64,000 nucleotides of DNA from Streptomyces sclerotialus. GTDB taxonomy: Bacteria; Actinomycetota; Actinomycetes; Streptomycetales; Streptomycetaceae. Location: the NCBI RefSeq assembly GCF_040907265.1, contig NZ_JBFOHP010000002.1, forward strand, positions 2,566,501 to 2,630,500. The letters are read 5' to 3'. The notes beneath the pieces are model-generated. The model was given only the letters and a program-made list of their open reading frames with translations, had not been told where the DNA came from and did no database searches. Below are positions 7,916-16,086 of this stretch, piece by piece. Position 1 is the stretch's first letter, and each line of letters opens with the position of its first letter. The translations under genes and the position numbers were made by a program.

Positions 7916-8782
7916 ATGCCCGAAAGCCAGCGAAACATGGCGGCCCGTACTCGTTTGCTATACACCGGCGAGAAGTTCGACGCAGCCAAAGCAGGCATCG
8001 CCCGCGACCACTCCATCGGGCTAGATGTGTGTATCGCAGGGCAACGAGAGCTACGTGCACTGCTCGCACTCGGATTGCTGAACCGCGGGTATGACTACAG
8101 CACTCCCGCAGGGTGGCGCATGGCTGCCCTCTCCGCGTACACCATCACGGCGTCCCCACGGTTCCATCGCATGGTGCTCATCACTGACGTGCCCCACAAC
8201 GTGGTCGACTACCTGCTGCCGGAGCCGAACGGGGTAGGCGGGTTGCCGGGTCTGCGGGTTGAGGAGCACCGCGGGTACGGGACCTACATCATGCGGCATC
8301 TGCCCACCGACGCTCAGTTCGTAGTCACGGACAATCCGTCAGGGAAGCCTGCCGGCGCACGAAGGAAGTCCTACGTCGATTTCTTCACCGTGGACGCTCC
8401 GCTCACTCCCGGCGAACGCGAACAGCTTGCCAGCGTGCCTCCCATGACTGAGTACGCACAGTGCCTGCTGGCCGGCGTCTTCTGCCGCATCTCAGCACGA
8501 GACCCTCACCGCAGGTGGGCAATCGGCAACTGGTTCTACGACCCCCTGCAGCGCTCAGGCTGGCTCGGCAATCCCCGCAGTCTCGGTGAAGACCGGCAGC
8601 TTCAAGGGACCGGTGACAGCTGGGAGCTGCGATGGGACTCATACCCCTATCCAGACGACCTGGCCGCTTCATTGACTGATCCGGTCATCGGCATTCCCGG
8701 GGCCAGGACGGTGTCGGCACCCGACCATCTCGCCATCACGCTCGGCAACGCTACGCTCCGCCTTCGCTCGCGACGTTCCTAG
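7916..8782 (+). CDS. Hypothetical protein of the accessory island
   Basis: A 288-residue soluble protein beginning MPESQRNMAARTRLLYTGEKF. No signal peptide, membrane segment or catalytic motif I can name. The pattern TRLLYTGE...AK at the N-terminus is familiar from uncharacterised proteins of streptomycete plasmids and integrated elements, which supports element cargo. GAGGTGAA lies 6 nt before the ATG. Codon bias is weaker than in the core genes, consistent with transfer. Function unknown. Confidence 0.6.
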   Translation: MPESQRNMAARTRLLYTGEKFDAAKAGIARDHSIGLDVCIAGQRELRALLALGLLNRGYDYSTPAGWRMAALSAYTITASPRFHRMVLITDVPHNVVDYLLPEPNGVGGLPGLRVEEHRGYGTYIMRHLPTDAQFVVTDNPSGKPAGARRKSYVDFFTVDAPLTPGEREQLASVPPMTEYAQCLLAGVFCRISARDPHRRWAIGNWFYDPLQRSGWLGNPRSLGEDRQLQGTGDSWELRWDSYPYPDDLAASLTDPVIGIPGARTVSAPDHLAITLGNATLRLRSRRS

Positions 8783-8834
8783 TCGGCCGCACGCCATTCG
8801 TCTCTATGAGCTACCGAGAGAAAGCACTCGCGTC

Positions 8835-9101
8835 GTGATCGAGATCCTTGGGGCCTTTGGCACCGGCATGCCTTGGTGGGCAGCATGCCTGGTCGTCGCA
8901 TTCACTAGCGTGGTCTTCTTCTGTCTCCGGGCCCTGCGAATGCTCATCCCAGATGAGTCCCGTGACCGATTGGCATGGTGGATCGCCGTCCTGGAGCACC
9001 GCCGCCGTACCGCCGGGACGGCCGTACGGCAGCGACGAGTCGCTGGCAAGTACCGCAAGGCACACCGCCGAAGTCACAAGAGGCGTAGCGATTCCGTCTG
9101 A
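8835..9101 (+). CDS. Small single-pass membrane protein
   Basis: An 88-residue protein with a GTG start and one hydrophobic segment (about residues 13-32, WWAACLVVAFTSVVFFCLRAL), then a strongly basic tail ending in KYRKAHRRSHKRRSDSV. The topology suggests a short outer or lumenal end and a cytoplasmic basic tail that could touch nucleic acid or lipid head groups. It ends 10 bp before the right copy of the 55-bp repeat. No family recognised. The ribosome-binding site is poor, so the start is uncertain. Confidence 0.45.
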   Translation: MIEILGAFGTGMPWWAACLVVAFTSVVFFCLRALRMLIPDESRDRLAWWIAVLEHRRRTAGTAVRQRRVAGKYRKAHRRSHKRRSDSV

Positions 9102-9111
9102 CGCTCCTCCA

Positions 9112-9166
9112 GTGCACCGCTTGTGCACCGAGCTCGTCGTGGGTCACACGTCCGAGCAGGTCAGAA
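9112..9166 (+). repeat. Right copy of the 55-bp imperfect direct repeat
   Basis: The partner of 6690-6744 in the same orientation, 2422 bp away. It marks the change from the low-GC island to core chromosomal genes: the next features are the terminator and gntR gene. This makes it a candidate right attachment site of the element or of a second, degenerate insertion. Confidence 0.6.
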
Positions 9167-9215
9167 GCGTTTCCCAGCTGTACTTCGACATCTAAAGAGC
9201 ACCTGCTCTTCTCGC

Positions 9216-9253
9216 CGAGGGCCGTCACCCCGCAGCCGGGGTGGTGGCCCTCG
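9216..9253 (-). terminator. Terminator hairpin of the gntR gene
   Basis: A 17-bp stem with two G-T wobbles (9216-9232 with 9237-9253, loop CAGC), lying 43 bp beyond the gntR stop on its transcript side. It also insulates the core chromosome from the accessory island. Confidence 0.75.
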
Positions 9254-9295
9254 GGCGTTGTCGGGAGGGCGTTGTCGGAACGGCTGAGGGCGGGC

Positions 9296-9985
9296 TCAGA
9301 GGGACTGGAGGCGGGTGAGGGTCTGCTGGAGTTCTTCGCGCAGGGCGTGGCCGGCTGCGGCGGCGTTGCCTGTGGCGACGGCGTCGACGAGGGCGGCGTG
9401 GCCGGCGTCGCCGTGGTTGGGGTCGGCGGAGCGGAGGTCGAGGAGTTCCACGAGGTCGATCAGGCGCTGGCGGAGTACGGGGACGAACTCGCCGAAGAGG
9501 GCGGTGAGTACGGGGTTGTGGGCCGCGGCGACGACGGCGTGGTGCAGGGCGATGTCGGCGTCGACGAATTCGGCGTCGCTGCCGGTTGCGGCCGCGCGGC
9601 GGCGGTCCAGGGCCGCGTGGAGGGCGGTGAGGTCGGCGTCGGTGCGGCGTTCCGCGGCCAGCTGTGCGGCCTCGACCTCGATCAGCATGCGGACTTCGTA
9701 GGCGTCGGTCACGGCTGACCTGCGCAGTTGGCCGGCCCAGTCCTCCTGCGGCTCGGTGGCGACGACGAAGACGCCGGCGCCCTGGCGGGCCTGGACCAGG
9801 CCGGCCCCGGCGAGGGCGCGCAGGGCTTCCCGCACAGTGGAGCGGCCCACGCCGAGGGTCTTGGCGAGGGTGGTCTCGCCGGGGATCTTGGTGCCGACCG
9901 GCCAGTCGCCTCCGGTGATCTGATCGCGTAGGTGCTGGGTGGCCTGTTCGACCAGGGGGCTGGGGCGGAGCGCACCGAGAGTCAC
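9296..9985 (-). CDS. GntR-family (FadR subfamily) transcriptional regulator
   Basis: A 229-residue repressor. A winged helix occupies about residues 8-75 (IPGETTLAKTLGVGRSTVREALRALAGAGLV), followed by an all-helical FCD effector domain with metal/ligand-binding histidines (DIALHHAVVAAAHNPVL, GHAALV, GHALREEL). FadR-type regulators usually bind a small carboxylate. It is divergent from the leuA-MFS operon with about 56 bp between its start and the leuA leader peptide, so it probably controls leuA and itself. An inverted repeat CTCAG-GTTGT-CTGAG at 10000-10014 in that gap is a possible operator. The ligand is unknown; a branched-chain intermediate such as isopropylmalate is an inference. Confidence 0.85.
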   Translation of the reverse strand: MTLGALRPSPLVEQATQHLRDQITGGDWPVGTKIPGETTLAKTLGVGRSTVREALRALAGAGLVQARQGAGVFVVATEPQEDWAGQLRRSAVTDAYEVRMLIEVEAAQLAAERRTDADLTALHAALDRRRAAATGSDAEFVDADIALHHAVVAAAHNPVLTALFGEFVPVLRQRLIDLVELLDLRSADPNHGDAGHAALVDAVATGNAAAAGHALREELQQTLTRLQSL

Positions 9986-10004
9986 GAGGTCCTTACCTCT
10001 CAGG

Positions 10005-10034
10005 TTGTCTGAGGAGCTGAGCTGTGGTTAGTGT
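10005..10034 (+). promoter_or_regulatory. Candidate leuA leader promoter
   Basis: TTGTCT (10005-10010) and TAGTGT (10029-10034) are separated by 18 bp. Initiation would fall at about 10041, immediately before the leader-peptide ATG at 10042, so the leader message may be leaderless. The -35 element overlaps the CTCAG/CTGAG inverted repeat, which would fit repression by the divergent GntR protein. Confidence 0.45.
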
Positions 10035-10041
10035 ACGCGGT

Positions 10042-10089
10042 ATGACGCTGTGCGGACTCCTTCTTCTTGGCCGCCGCGGCGGGGCCTGA
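10042..10089 (+). CDS. leuA leader peptide (leucine-rich)
   Basis: A 15-residue reading frame, [15 protein letters not shown], with four consecutive leucine codons (CTC CTT CTT CTT). The CTT codons are rare in this GC-rich genome, which makes them sensitive to leucyl-tRNA supply. It lies 71 bp upstream of leuA and is followed by a hairpin. Leucine leader peptides before leuA are established in Actinobacteria as attenuation elements. The sequence shows the peptide and hairpin; the mechanism is inferred from that precedent. Confidence 0.75.
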   Translation: MTLCGLLLLGRRGGA

Positions 10090-10096
10090 CGCGACC

Positions 10097-10117
10097 GGCA
10101 CCCCGCCGCGGGGTGCC
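10097..10117 (+). promoter_or_regulatory. Attenuator-type hairpin upstream of leuA
   Basis: A perfect 8-bp stem GGCACCCC/GGGGTGCC with a 5-nt loop begins 8 bp after the leader stop. Flanking GACCGGC and GCCGGTC extend or compete with the stem. Its position between leader peptide and leuA fits a ribosome-controlled attenuator or a structure that masks leuA translation; the leuA ribosome-binding site itself (GAAAG) is weak. Confidence 0.55.
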
Positions 10118-10160
10118 GTGCTGCCGGTCATCCGTTGACCGACGAAAGAAGTTCCCAGTC

Positions 10161-11981
10161 ATGGCTTCCTCCGAGACCACGACGTTCCCCACGCTGCGTA
10201 CCCCGTCGGGCGAGGTTCCCGCGCACGCTCCGGCGTGGAATCCGCAGCGGCCCAGTGCGATGCCGCACCACCGCTACCGGCCCGCGCACTCCCGTGTCGC
10301 GCTGCCCCTGACGGACCGGACGTGGCCGTCCCGCCGGATCGAGCAGGCCCCGCTGTGGGTGCCGGTCGACCTGCGCGACGGCAACCAGGCGCTGGCCGAG
10401 CCGATGGACATCGCGCGCAAGCGCCGGATGTTCGACCTCCTGTGCACCATGGGGTTCAAGGAGATCGAGGTGGGCTATCCGTCCGCCAGCCAGGCCGACT
10501 TCGACTTCGTCCGGCACCTGGCGACCAGCGGCGCGGTGCCCGAGGACGTGACGATCTCCGTCTTCACCGCGGCCCGTGACGATCTGATCGACCGGACGGT
10601 CGAGTCCGTCGCGGGACTGCCGCGTGTCCTGGTCCACCTCTACACCGCCACCGCACCCACCTGGCGTGACGTGGTCCTGGGGCGGTCCCGCGCGGAGCTG
10701 CACGGACTGATCCGGGAGGCCGGCACCCATCTGATGCGGCGCGCGGAGGAGCAGTCCGGGTCCGACATCCGGTTCGAGTTCTCCCCCGAGGTCTTCAACC
10801 TCACGGAGCCGGACTACGTCCTGGAGGTCTGCGACAGCATGACCGAGCTGTGGGACGCCTGCCCGGACCGGCCGGTGGTCCTCAACCTGCCCGCGACGGT
10901 GGAGATCGCCACACCCAACGTCTACGCGGACCAGATCGAGTACATGGACCGCCACCTGGCGCGGCGTGACTCGGTGATCCTGTCCGTGCACCCGCACAAC
11001 GACCGCGGCACCGGTGTCGCCTGCGCCGAGCTGGCCGTCCTGGCGGGGGCGCAGCGGGTGGAGGGCTGTCTGTTCGGCAACGGCGAGCGGACCGGCAACG
11101 TCGACCTGGTCGCGCTGGCCCTGAACCTGTACACGCAGGGCGTGAACCCGATGGTCGACTTCTCCGACATCGACGCCGTACGGGAAGTGGTGGAGCACTG
11201 CACCCGGCTGCCGGTCCCGCCGCGCCACCCCTACGGCGGCGACCTCGTGCACACGGCGTTCTCCGGCACCCACCAGGACGCCATCTCCAAGGGCATGGCG
11301 CACCACGCCGAGCGCGCCGCCGAGCTGGGCGTCCCCGCGTCGGAGGCCCCGTGGGAGGTGCCGTACCTGCCCATCGACCCGGGCGACATCGGCCGTACGT
11401 ACGAGGAAGTCATCCGCATCAACTCGCAGTCCGGGAAGGGCGGGGTCGCGCATCTGCTGCACACCCACCACGGCCTGGACCTGCCCAAGGGGATGCGTCC
11501 CGACTTCTCCCGCGCGGTGCAGCGGGTCACCGACGCCGACGGGCAGGAGCTCACCCACAAGGACCTGTGGGAGCTGTTCCGCAGCACCTACCTCGCTCCG
11601 GCCGAGGACGGCCCGGTCACGCTGGTCTCCTGGCACACGGCGGAGACGGCGCCCGGGGAGCACCGGTTCACCTGCACCCTGCGCACGGACGGGGAGGAGC
11701 ACCAGTACGGCGGGACGGGGAACGGACCGTTGTCGGCCTTCGCCGCGGCACTCGGGACCGCCGGGATCGCGCTCGACATCCTGCACTACACCGAGCACGC
11801 GACGGCCACCGGTCCGGGCAGCCCGGCCGTCGCCTACGCGGAGTGCCGGGTGAACGGTACGACGTGCTGGGGCGCCGGCTGGGACACCTCCGTACTCGTG
11901 GCGTCGGTACAGGCCGTCCTGGCCGCCGCCAACCGCGCGCTGCGGACCCGTCCGGCCGGTGAGTCCGGGGGTGCCCGATGA
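10161..11981 (+). CDS. leuA: 2-isopropylmalate synthase
   Basis: Condenses 2-ketoisovalerate with acetyl-CoA, the first committed step of leucine synthesis, in the cytoplasm. The 606-residue protein is of the long actinobacterial type. The catalytic TIM barrel carries [12 protein letters not shown] (metal-binding Asp, residues 68-78) and the metal-binding HxH in [22 protein letters not shown] follows. The C-terminal regulatory LeuA dimer domain (about 470-590) supplies leucine feedback. The ATG at 10161 was chosen because translation from it gives the usual [21 protein letters not shown] N-terminus; the frame is open further upstream but would overlap the leader. It overlaps the MFS gene by 4 bp (ATGA). 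Regulation: leucine leader peptide plus probable GntR control. Confidence 0.95.
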   Translation: MASSETTTFPTLRTPSGEVPAHAPAWNPQRPSAMPHHRYRPAHSRVALPLTDRTWPSRRIEQAPLWVPVDLRDGNQALAEPMDIARKRRMFDLLCTMGFKEIEVGYPSASQADFDFVRHLATSGAVPEDVTISVFTAARDDLIDRTVESVAGLPRVLVHLYTATAPTWRDVVLGRSRAELHGLIREAGTHLMRRAEEQSGSDIRFEFSPEVFNLTEPDYVLEVCDSMTELWDACPDRPVVLNLPATVEIATPNVYADQIEYMDRHLARRDSVILSVHPHNDRGTGVACAELAVLAGAQRVEGCLFGNGERTGNVDLVALALNLYTQGVNPMVDFSDIDAVREVVEHCTRLPVPPRHPYGGDLVHTAFSGTHQDAISKGMAHHAERAAELGVPASEAPWEVPYLPIDPGDIGRTYEEVIRINSQSGKGGVAHLLHTHHGLDLPKGMRPDFSRAVQRVTDADGQELTHKDLWELFRSTYLAPAEDGPVTLVSWHTAETAPGEHRFTCTLRTDGEEHQYGGTGNGPLSAFAAALGTAGIALDILHYTEHATATGPGSPAVAYAECRVNGTTCWGAGWDTSVLVASVQAVLAAANRALRTRPAGESGGAR

Positions 11982-13240
11982 AGAAGGGACAGCTCGGCTT
12001 CCTGTCCGGCACGCATGTGGTCAACGACCTGTACCAGGGCGCGATCCCGGCGATGCTGCCGTTCCTGATGTCCCAGCGCCACTACAGCTACGCCGCGGTC
12101 TCCGGCCTGGCGTTCGCGGCGAGCGGCATCTCCAGCCTGTTCCAGCCGGTGTTCGGCGTCCTCTCGGACCGCAAGCCGCGGCCCTGGCTGGTGCCGGCCG
12201 GGTTCTGTGCCGCCGCGCTGGGCGTCGTGGCGGCCGGGCTGGCGGGCAGCTATGCGGCCACCTGGCTGTTCATCGCGCTGGCCGGGATCGGCATCGCGGC
12301 CTACCACCCGCCCGCGACCAGCCAGGCGCGCGCCGCCGGCGGGTCGTCGCAGAAGGCGATGAGCGTCTTCTCGGTCGGCGGCACGGTCGGTGGTTCCCTC
12401 GCACCGACGCTGGTCACCCTGGTCATCGGCTCGGCGGGCTTCTCCGGGAGCTATCTGCTGGCGATTCCCGCCCTGGTCATGGCGGTGCTGTGGGTGCTCA
12501 AGGGCCCCTGGATGCGGTGGCGGGGCCACACGACGGCGGTCCCGCCGTCCGCCGCGGCCCGTGCCGCGGCGGGGGCGAGCGGCGCGGCGCAGGCGGACGA
12601 CTGGCGTTCCTTCGCCCGCCTGGTGGCCGTCATCATCGGGTGGTCCATCCCGTACGTCATGGTCACCTCGATGGTGTCGCTGCACGCGCAGCGCGACCTG
12701 GACAGCTCGGCGGGGGCCGGTGCCGCCGTGCTGACCTGCTTCACCGCGGCCGGGGCGGTCGGCACGCTGCTGGGCGGCTGGGTCGGGGACCGGTACGGCC
12801 GGATGACCTCGATCCGGGTCGGCTACCTGGTGGCGCTGCCCGCGCTGCTGGTCATCGCCTGGGCCCCGGCGCTGCCGGTGCTGGTGGTGAGTGCCGTCGT
12901 CTTCGGTGTCGCGATGTTCCTGCCGTTCGCCGCGCAGGTCACGCTCGCCCAGGACTACCTGCCCAGCCGCCCCGGTACGGCCAGTGGCCTGACGCTGGGG
13001 CTGGCGATGGCGGCCGGCGGCCTGTGCTCCCCCGCGTTCGGCCGGCTCGCCGACGCGAGCGGCCTGAGCGTCACGTTCTACGTGCTGGTCGCCGTCTTCC
13101 TGGTGCCCGTCGTCATGGCGCTCCGGCTGTCCGACCGCACCCCGGACGCGCCCGGGTCCACGCCGGACGCGCCCGAGTCGCCGTCGCCTCAGCCGCCGTC
13201 GGAGATCCGGGCCGAGACGCAGGGGTCCTCGTTGCGGTAG
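11978..13240 (+). CDS. MFS transporter, fosmidomycin-resistance (Fsr)-like
   Basis: A 420-residue integral membrane protein with 12 predicted segments and the MFS loop motif [11 protein letters not shown] between TM2 and TM3 and GDRYGRMTS in the second half. The N-terminus [20 protein letters not shown] is characteristic of Fsr-like exporters. The central loop (about residues 180-210) is Ala-rich and the C-terminal tail is Pro/Ser-rich and probably disordered. Its ATG overlaps the leuA stop, so LeuA and the transporter are made together. This suggests export or import of a leucine-pathway compound or its antimetabolite rather than fosmidomycin. The substrate is not known. Confidence 0.85.
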   Translation: MKKGQLGFLSGTHVVNDLYQGAIPAMLPFLMSQRHYSYAAVSGLAFAASGISSLFQPVFGVLSDRKPRPWLVPAGFCAAALGVVAAGLAGSYAATWLFIALAGIGIAAYHPPATSQARAAGGSSQKAMSVFSVGGTVGGSLAPTLVTLVIGSAGFSGSYLLAIPALVMAVLWVLKGPWMRWRGHTTAVPPSAAARAAAGASGAAQADDWRSFARLVAVIIGWSIPYVMVTSMVSLHAQRDLDSSAGAGAAVLTCFTAAGAVGTLLGGWVGDRYGRMTSIRVGYLVALPALLVIAWAPALPVLVVSAVVFGVAMFLPFAAQVTLAQDYLPSRPGTASGLTLGLAMAAGGLCSPAFGRLADASGLSVTFYVLVAVFLVPVVMALRLSDRTPDAPGSTPDAPESPSPQPPSEIRAETQGSSLR

Positions 13241-13953
13241 CCGAGGCGGTCGTAGAGGCGTTCGGCGGGGGCGTTGTCGGTGAGCTGCCAGAGGGTGCAG
13301 AAGCCGTGGCGGCGTACGGCGTGGCGGGTGAGCCAGGAGGTCAGCGCCGCGCCGAGCCCCTGGCCGCGGAGGGCCGCGTCGGTCGCGACGGAGGCCATCA
13401 GCGGGGCGCCGCTGTCCCGGAGGCTGCTCAGGGCGCCGCAGGCGACCAGCCGGCCGTCCGCGTCGCGGATGCCGGCCCACAGGCTGACGTCCGCGGAGCC
13501 GGGGCCGGTCGAGTGCGCTGGGCTGTGCGCGTTGAGGAAGGCGAGCAGTTCGTCGTGGTGGCTCTCGTCGAGGGCCACCACCCGGTCCTCACCGCGCTGC
13601 ACGGGCGGCTCCTCCACCGTCCAGCGGAAGATCCACTCGACGACGCCGGTCACCGGGAGGTGGCGGCCGACCAGGGTCTCCGTGCCGCGGGGGCCGGTGA
13701 ACTCCCGTATCCGGTCGGGCATCGTCAGTGCCGCGCGCAGGACGAGGCCGGCGGCGGCTTCCGGTTCGCCGACGCTCCACACATGGCCGCGGGCGTCGTC
13801 GAGCCAGGCGGCGGCGCCTTCGCCGGTCCAGCCGATCCGGTCGGCCGGGCGCTGCCGCGCGGCACCGAAGCGCAGCAGCGCGGAACCGGCCCGGCGCTCC
13901 AGGCCCTGGTCGAACAGGTCGGCGGTCCGGGGGACAAGAGTCGTTGCCAGCAT
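13189..13953 (-). CDS. GNAT-family N-acetyltransferase
   Basis: A 254-residue protein. The C-terminal GNAT domain (about 150-250) has the acetyl-CoA pyrophosphate loop RGQGLGAALTSWL and the later [14 protein letters not shown] motif. The N-terminal half is unlike the core GNAT fold and may set substrate choice. The ATG at 13953 was chosen because the upstream extension is Arg/Pro-rich and unlikely. The gene converges on the MFS gene and their coding ends overlap by 52 bp. The substrate cannot be read from sequence. Confidence 0.75.
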   Translation of the reverse strand: MLATTLVPRTADLFDQGLERRAGSALLRFGAARQRPADRIGWTGEGAAAWLDDARGHVWSVGEPEAAAGLVLRAALTMPDRIREFTGPRGTETLVGRHLPVTGVVEWIFRWTVEEPPVQRGEDRVVALDESHHDELLAFLNAHSPAHSTGPGSADVSLWAGIRDADGRLVACGALSSLRDSGAPLMASVATDAALRGQGLGAALTSWLTRHAVRRHGFCTLWQLTDNAPAERLYDRLGYRNEDPCVSARISDGG

Positions 13954-14168
13954 CGCTCTCTGAGGGAGGGAAGGTACAGGGATGTGAGCAGACTCCGACA
14001 TTCCGGGCATGCGGGAGGCACGGCAGGAAGGTCCGTCTGAGTAAGGGGGTCCCCGGCAGCGGCAGCGCACGCGCGCGCCCGGCCCACCGGGACGGTCCAC
14101 TCTGACACACCGCCCCGGGGCCGGGGCAAATCCGGCGCCACCAGCACATTCGTGAGTGATACATCCAT

Positions 14169-14203
14169 GAGGGCCGCCACCCCGGAGCGGGGTGGCGGCC
14201 CTC
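14169..14203 (-). terminator. Terminator of the oxygenase/methyltransferase/acyltransferase group
   Basis: A perfect 15-bp GC stem (14169-14183 with 14189-14203) and a GGAGC loop, 27 bp after the acyltransferase stop. The rest of the 13954-14229 gap shows no gene and must include the promoter of the GNAT gene. Confidence 0.8.
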
Positions 14204-14229
14204 GGTGTGCCGGGGCGGAACGGGACGCG

Positions 14230-16086
14230 CTACTCCCCCGCCAGCAGCTCCCGGAGTTCGGTGACCGCGGCGCTGAGGTGGCCGGCGAAGGCGTGCATCT
14301 GGTCGGCGACCGGGCGGGGGGTGCTGAGGTAGAGGTTGAAGCGGTCGGGGAGGAGGACGTACGCGATGCCGATGCAGCGGCTGCTGGTGGAGCCGAAGCC
14401 GAAGTACTGGATGTACTCGGAGGGGGCCGAGCTGGTGCTCAGGTAGTCGTCGCGCATGACGGTCCAGCCCGGGGAGCGGTAGAGGGCCGGCTGCTCGGTG
14501 ATGCCCAGTTCGGCGCCGCGGCGGCGCTGGATGAGTTCCAGCTCCCAGAGGTGCTGTTCGGGCGCGTCGCCCGCCTGGCACTCCTTCGCGCGGGTGACGT
14601 GTGCGGTGGCGGCCGCGCGGAAGGCCGCGCGGCGGGTGCCGGCGTCGGCCGCCGGGTCCTCCATCGCGGCCACGAACGCCTGGATCTCGGGGGTGACGAC
14701 GCGCATGGCCTCGGTGCGGCCGCGCCGCCACTGCCGGGTGGCGATCGATTCGTACGTGGCTCCCAGCCTGCCCTTGGCGCGCTGATGGGCGAGCTGGTAC
14801 GCGAGCTGGACGAACGCGTCGGGCGAGACACGCAGGGCCTTGGCCGCGGTGGAGCCGAAGTCGTCGAAGGAGACGGTCCGGGTGGCGGTGTCGGCGCCGT
14901 ACTGCGCGAAGGCCTCGGCGGCGGTGCGGATCTGTGCCTGGAGGGCGTCGTCCAGGTGGAAGTGGAGCGGGGCGAGCTCGGGACGGCCCTGGGAGCGGGC
15001 GCCGGACTCGCGGGACTGCTCCTCGGCCGGGGTGCCGAGGAGGGTGTCGACGAAGCTGAGGATCGTCGTGCCGTCCAGGCCGCAGTGCTCGACGTTGATG
15101 CCGGCCCGGCCGTCGGCGAAGACGACGAAGGAGACGGCCTTGTCGAACCAGCGGTTGCCGCGGTCCCCGTAGAGCAGTTCGTCGCAGGTTTCCTGGGTGT
15201 CGGCGGGCGCGAAGTCCTCCAGGCAGACGCAGAAGAGGGCGGTCTCGATGTCGTCGAGCGCCGCCGCGTTGCCGGGGTGGTACGCGCGCAGCGCGTCGCG
15301 CGCCGCCGCCCATTCGGCGCGGGCCATGGTGGTGAGGTGGCCGACGGAGGTGCCCGGCGCGGCCGGTTCGGTACCGGCCTTCATGACGGCGGCCAGGCCC
15401 GCTTCGAGGTCGGCGAGGCCGTGCGGCGTGCCGTCGGCGCCGAGGACGTCCATGCGGTACATCGCGCCCCGGAAGAACACCACGACGTGGCGCGCGTCGG
15501 AGGGGCCCGGCCACTCCTCGGAGTAGGGGTGGCGGACCGTGTCCTGCTGCGCGCCCGGGATGCGGGTGGTGGAGAAGAGGTACTTGTTCTGCTCCATGGT
15601 CTGCGGCGCGCCGCGCAGCACCACGGGCGGGATCTCCTCCCGGTCCAGCCGCCGCTTGTAGGCGACGGCCGCGGCGATGAGTCCGGCCGCCCGCGCCACC
15701 TGGGGCTGCCCGGTGTCCTGGAAGAGGAAGAAGAAGTTGGCGTTGAGGGCGATCCGGTCCCGGCGGCCGAGGTAGCGGTACGGCCAGAAGGTGTCGAGCC
15801 AGCTGTGCACGCCCGGCGTGCTGTCGTACCCCTCCAGTGCCGCCTGGAGGACCGGCCCCGGCCCGTCCGGGCTGCGGAAGGCGGCCACCTCCGCCTCGGT
15901 CGCCGCCCGCTCCTCGGGCGTCAGCAGCGGTCCGCACCAGGCGAGGAACCGCTCGCAGCTGTCCGCCAGGGAGGGCAGCGGCACCCGCGGCAGGGTGTCC
16001 TCGTGGACGAAGGTGGAGGGGGCGGCGGAGCTGGACGGGGCGGCGGTCGCCGGGGTGGCGGTGGCCGTGGACCGACTGGGGTTCAA
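14230..16086 (-). CDS. Choline/carnitine O-acyltransferase family protein
   Basis: A 618-residue enzyme of the carnitine/choline acyltransferase family, unusual in bacteria. Family hallmarks are visible: the catalytic histidine in EHCGLDG (H334, compare EHSPxDG of animal enzymes), TYESIATRQWRRGRTE at about 444-459 (substrate-carboxylate arginine region), and an STSS motif near residue 560. The family moves acyl groups between CoA and a hydroxyl on a trimethylammonium compound. Its start overlaps the methyltransferase stop by 4 bp (ATGA), and an Fe/2-oxoglutarate oxygenase lies just upstream, so the acceptor is probably made by those two enzymes. The acceptor may be carnitine-like; this is inference. 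Confidence 0.85.
   Translation of the reverse strand: MNPSRSTATATPATAAPSSSAAPSTFVHEDTLPRVPLPSLADSCERFLAWCGPLLTPEERAATEAEVAAFRSPDGPGPVLQAALEGYDSTPGVHSWLDTFWPYRYLGRRDRIALNANFFFLFQDTGQPQVARAAGLIAAAVAYKRRLDREEIPPVVLRGAPQTMEQNKYLFSTTRIPGAQQDTVRHPYSEEWPGPSDARHVVVFFRGAMYRMDVLGADGTPHGLADLEAGLAAVMKAGTEPAAPGTSVGHLTTMARAEWAAARDALRAYHPGNAAALDDIETALFCVCLEDFAPADTQETCDELLYGDRGNRWFDKAVSFVVFADGRAGINVEHCGLDGTTILSFVDTLLGTPAEEQSRESGARSQGRPELAPLHFHLDDALQAQIRTAAEAFAQYGADTATRTVSFDDFGSTAAKALRVSPDAFVQLAYQLAHQRAKGRLGATYESIATRQWRRGRTEAMRVVTPEIQAFVAAMEDPAADAGTRRAAFRAAATAHVTRAKECQAGDAPEQHLWELELIQRRRGAELGITEQPALYRSPGWTVMRDDYLSTSSAPSEYIQYFGFGSTSSRCIGIAYVLLPDRFNLYLSTPRPVADQMHAFAGHLSAAVTELRELLAGE

Noticed and set aside
6336..9290. 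A tRNA gene as integration target near the integrase
   Set aside because: Many such elements integrate in tRNA 3' ends, but I find no T-arm/acceptor pattern near either 55-bp repeat or elsewhere in the island.
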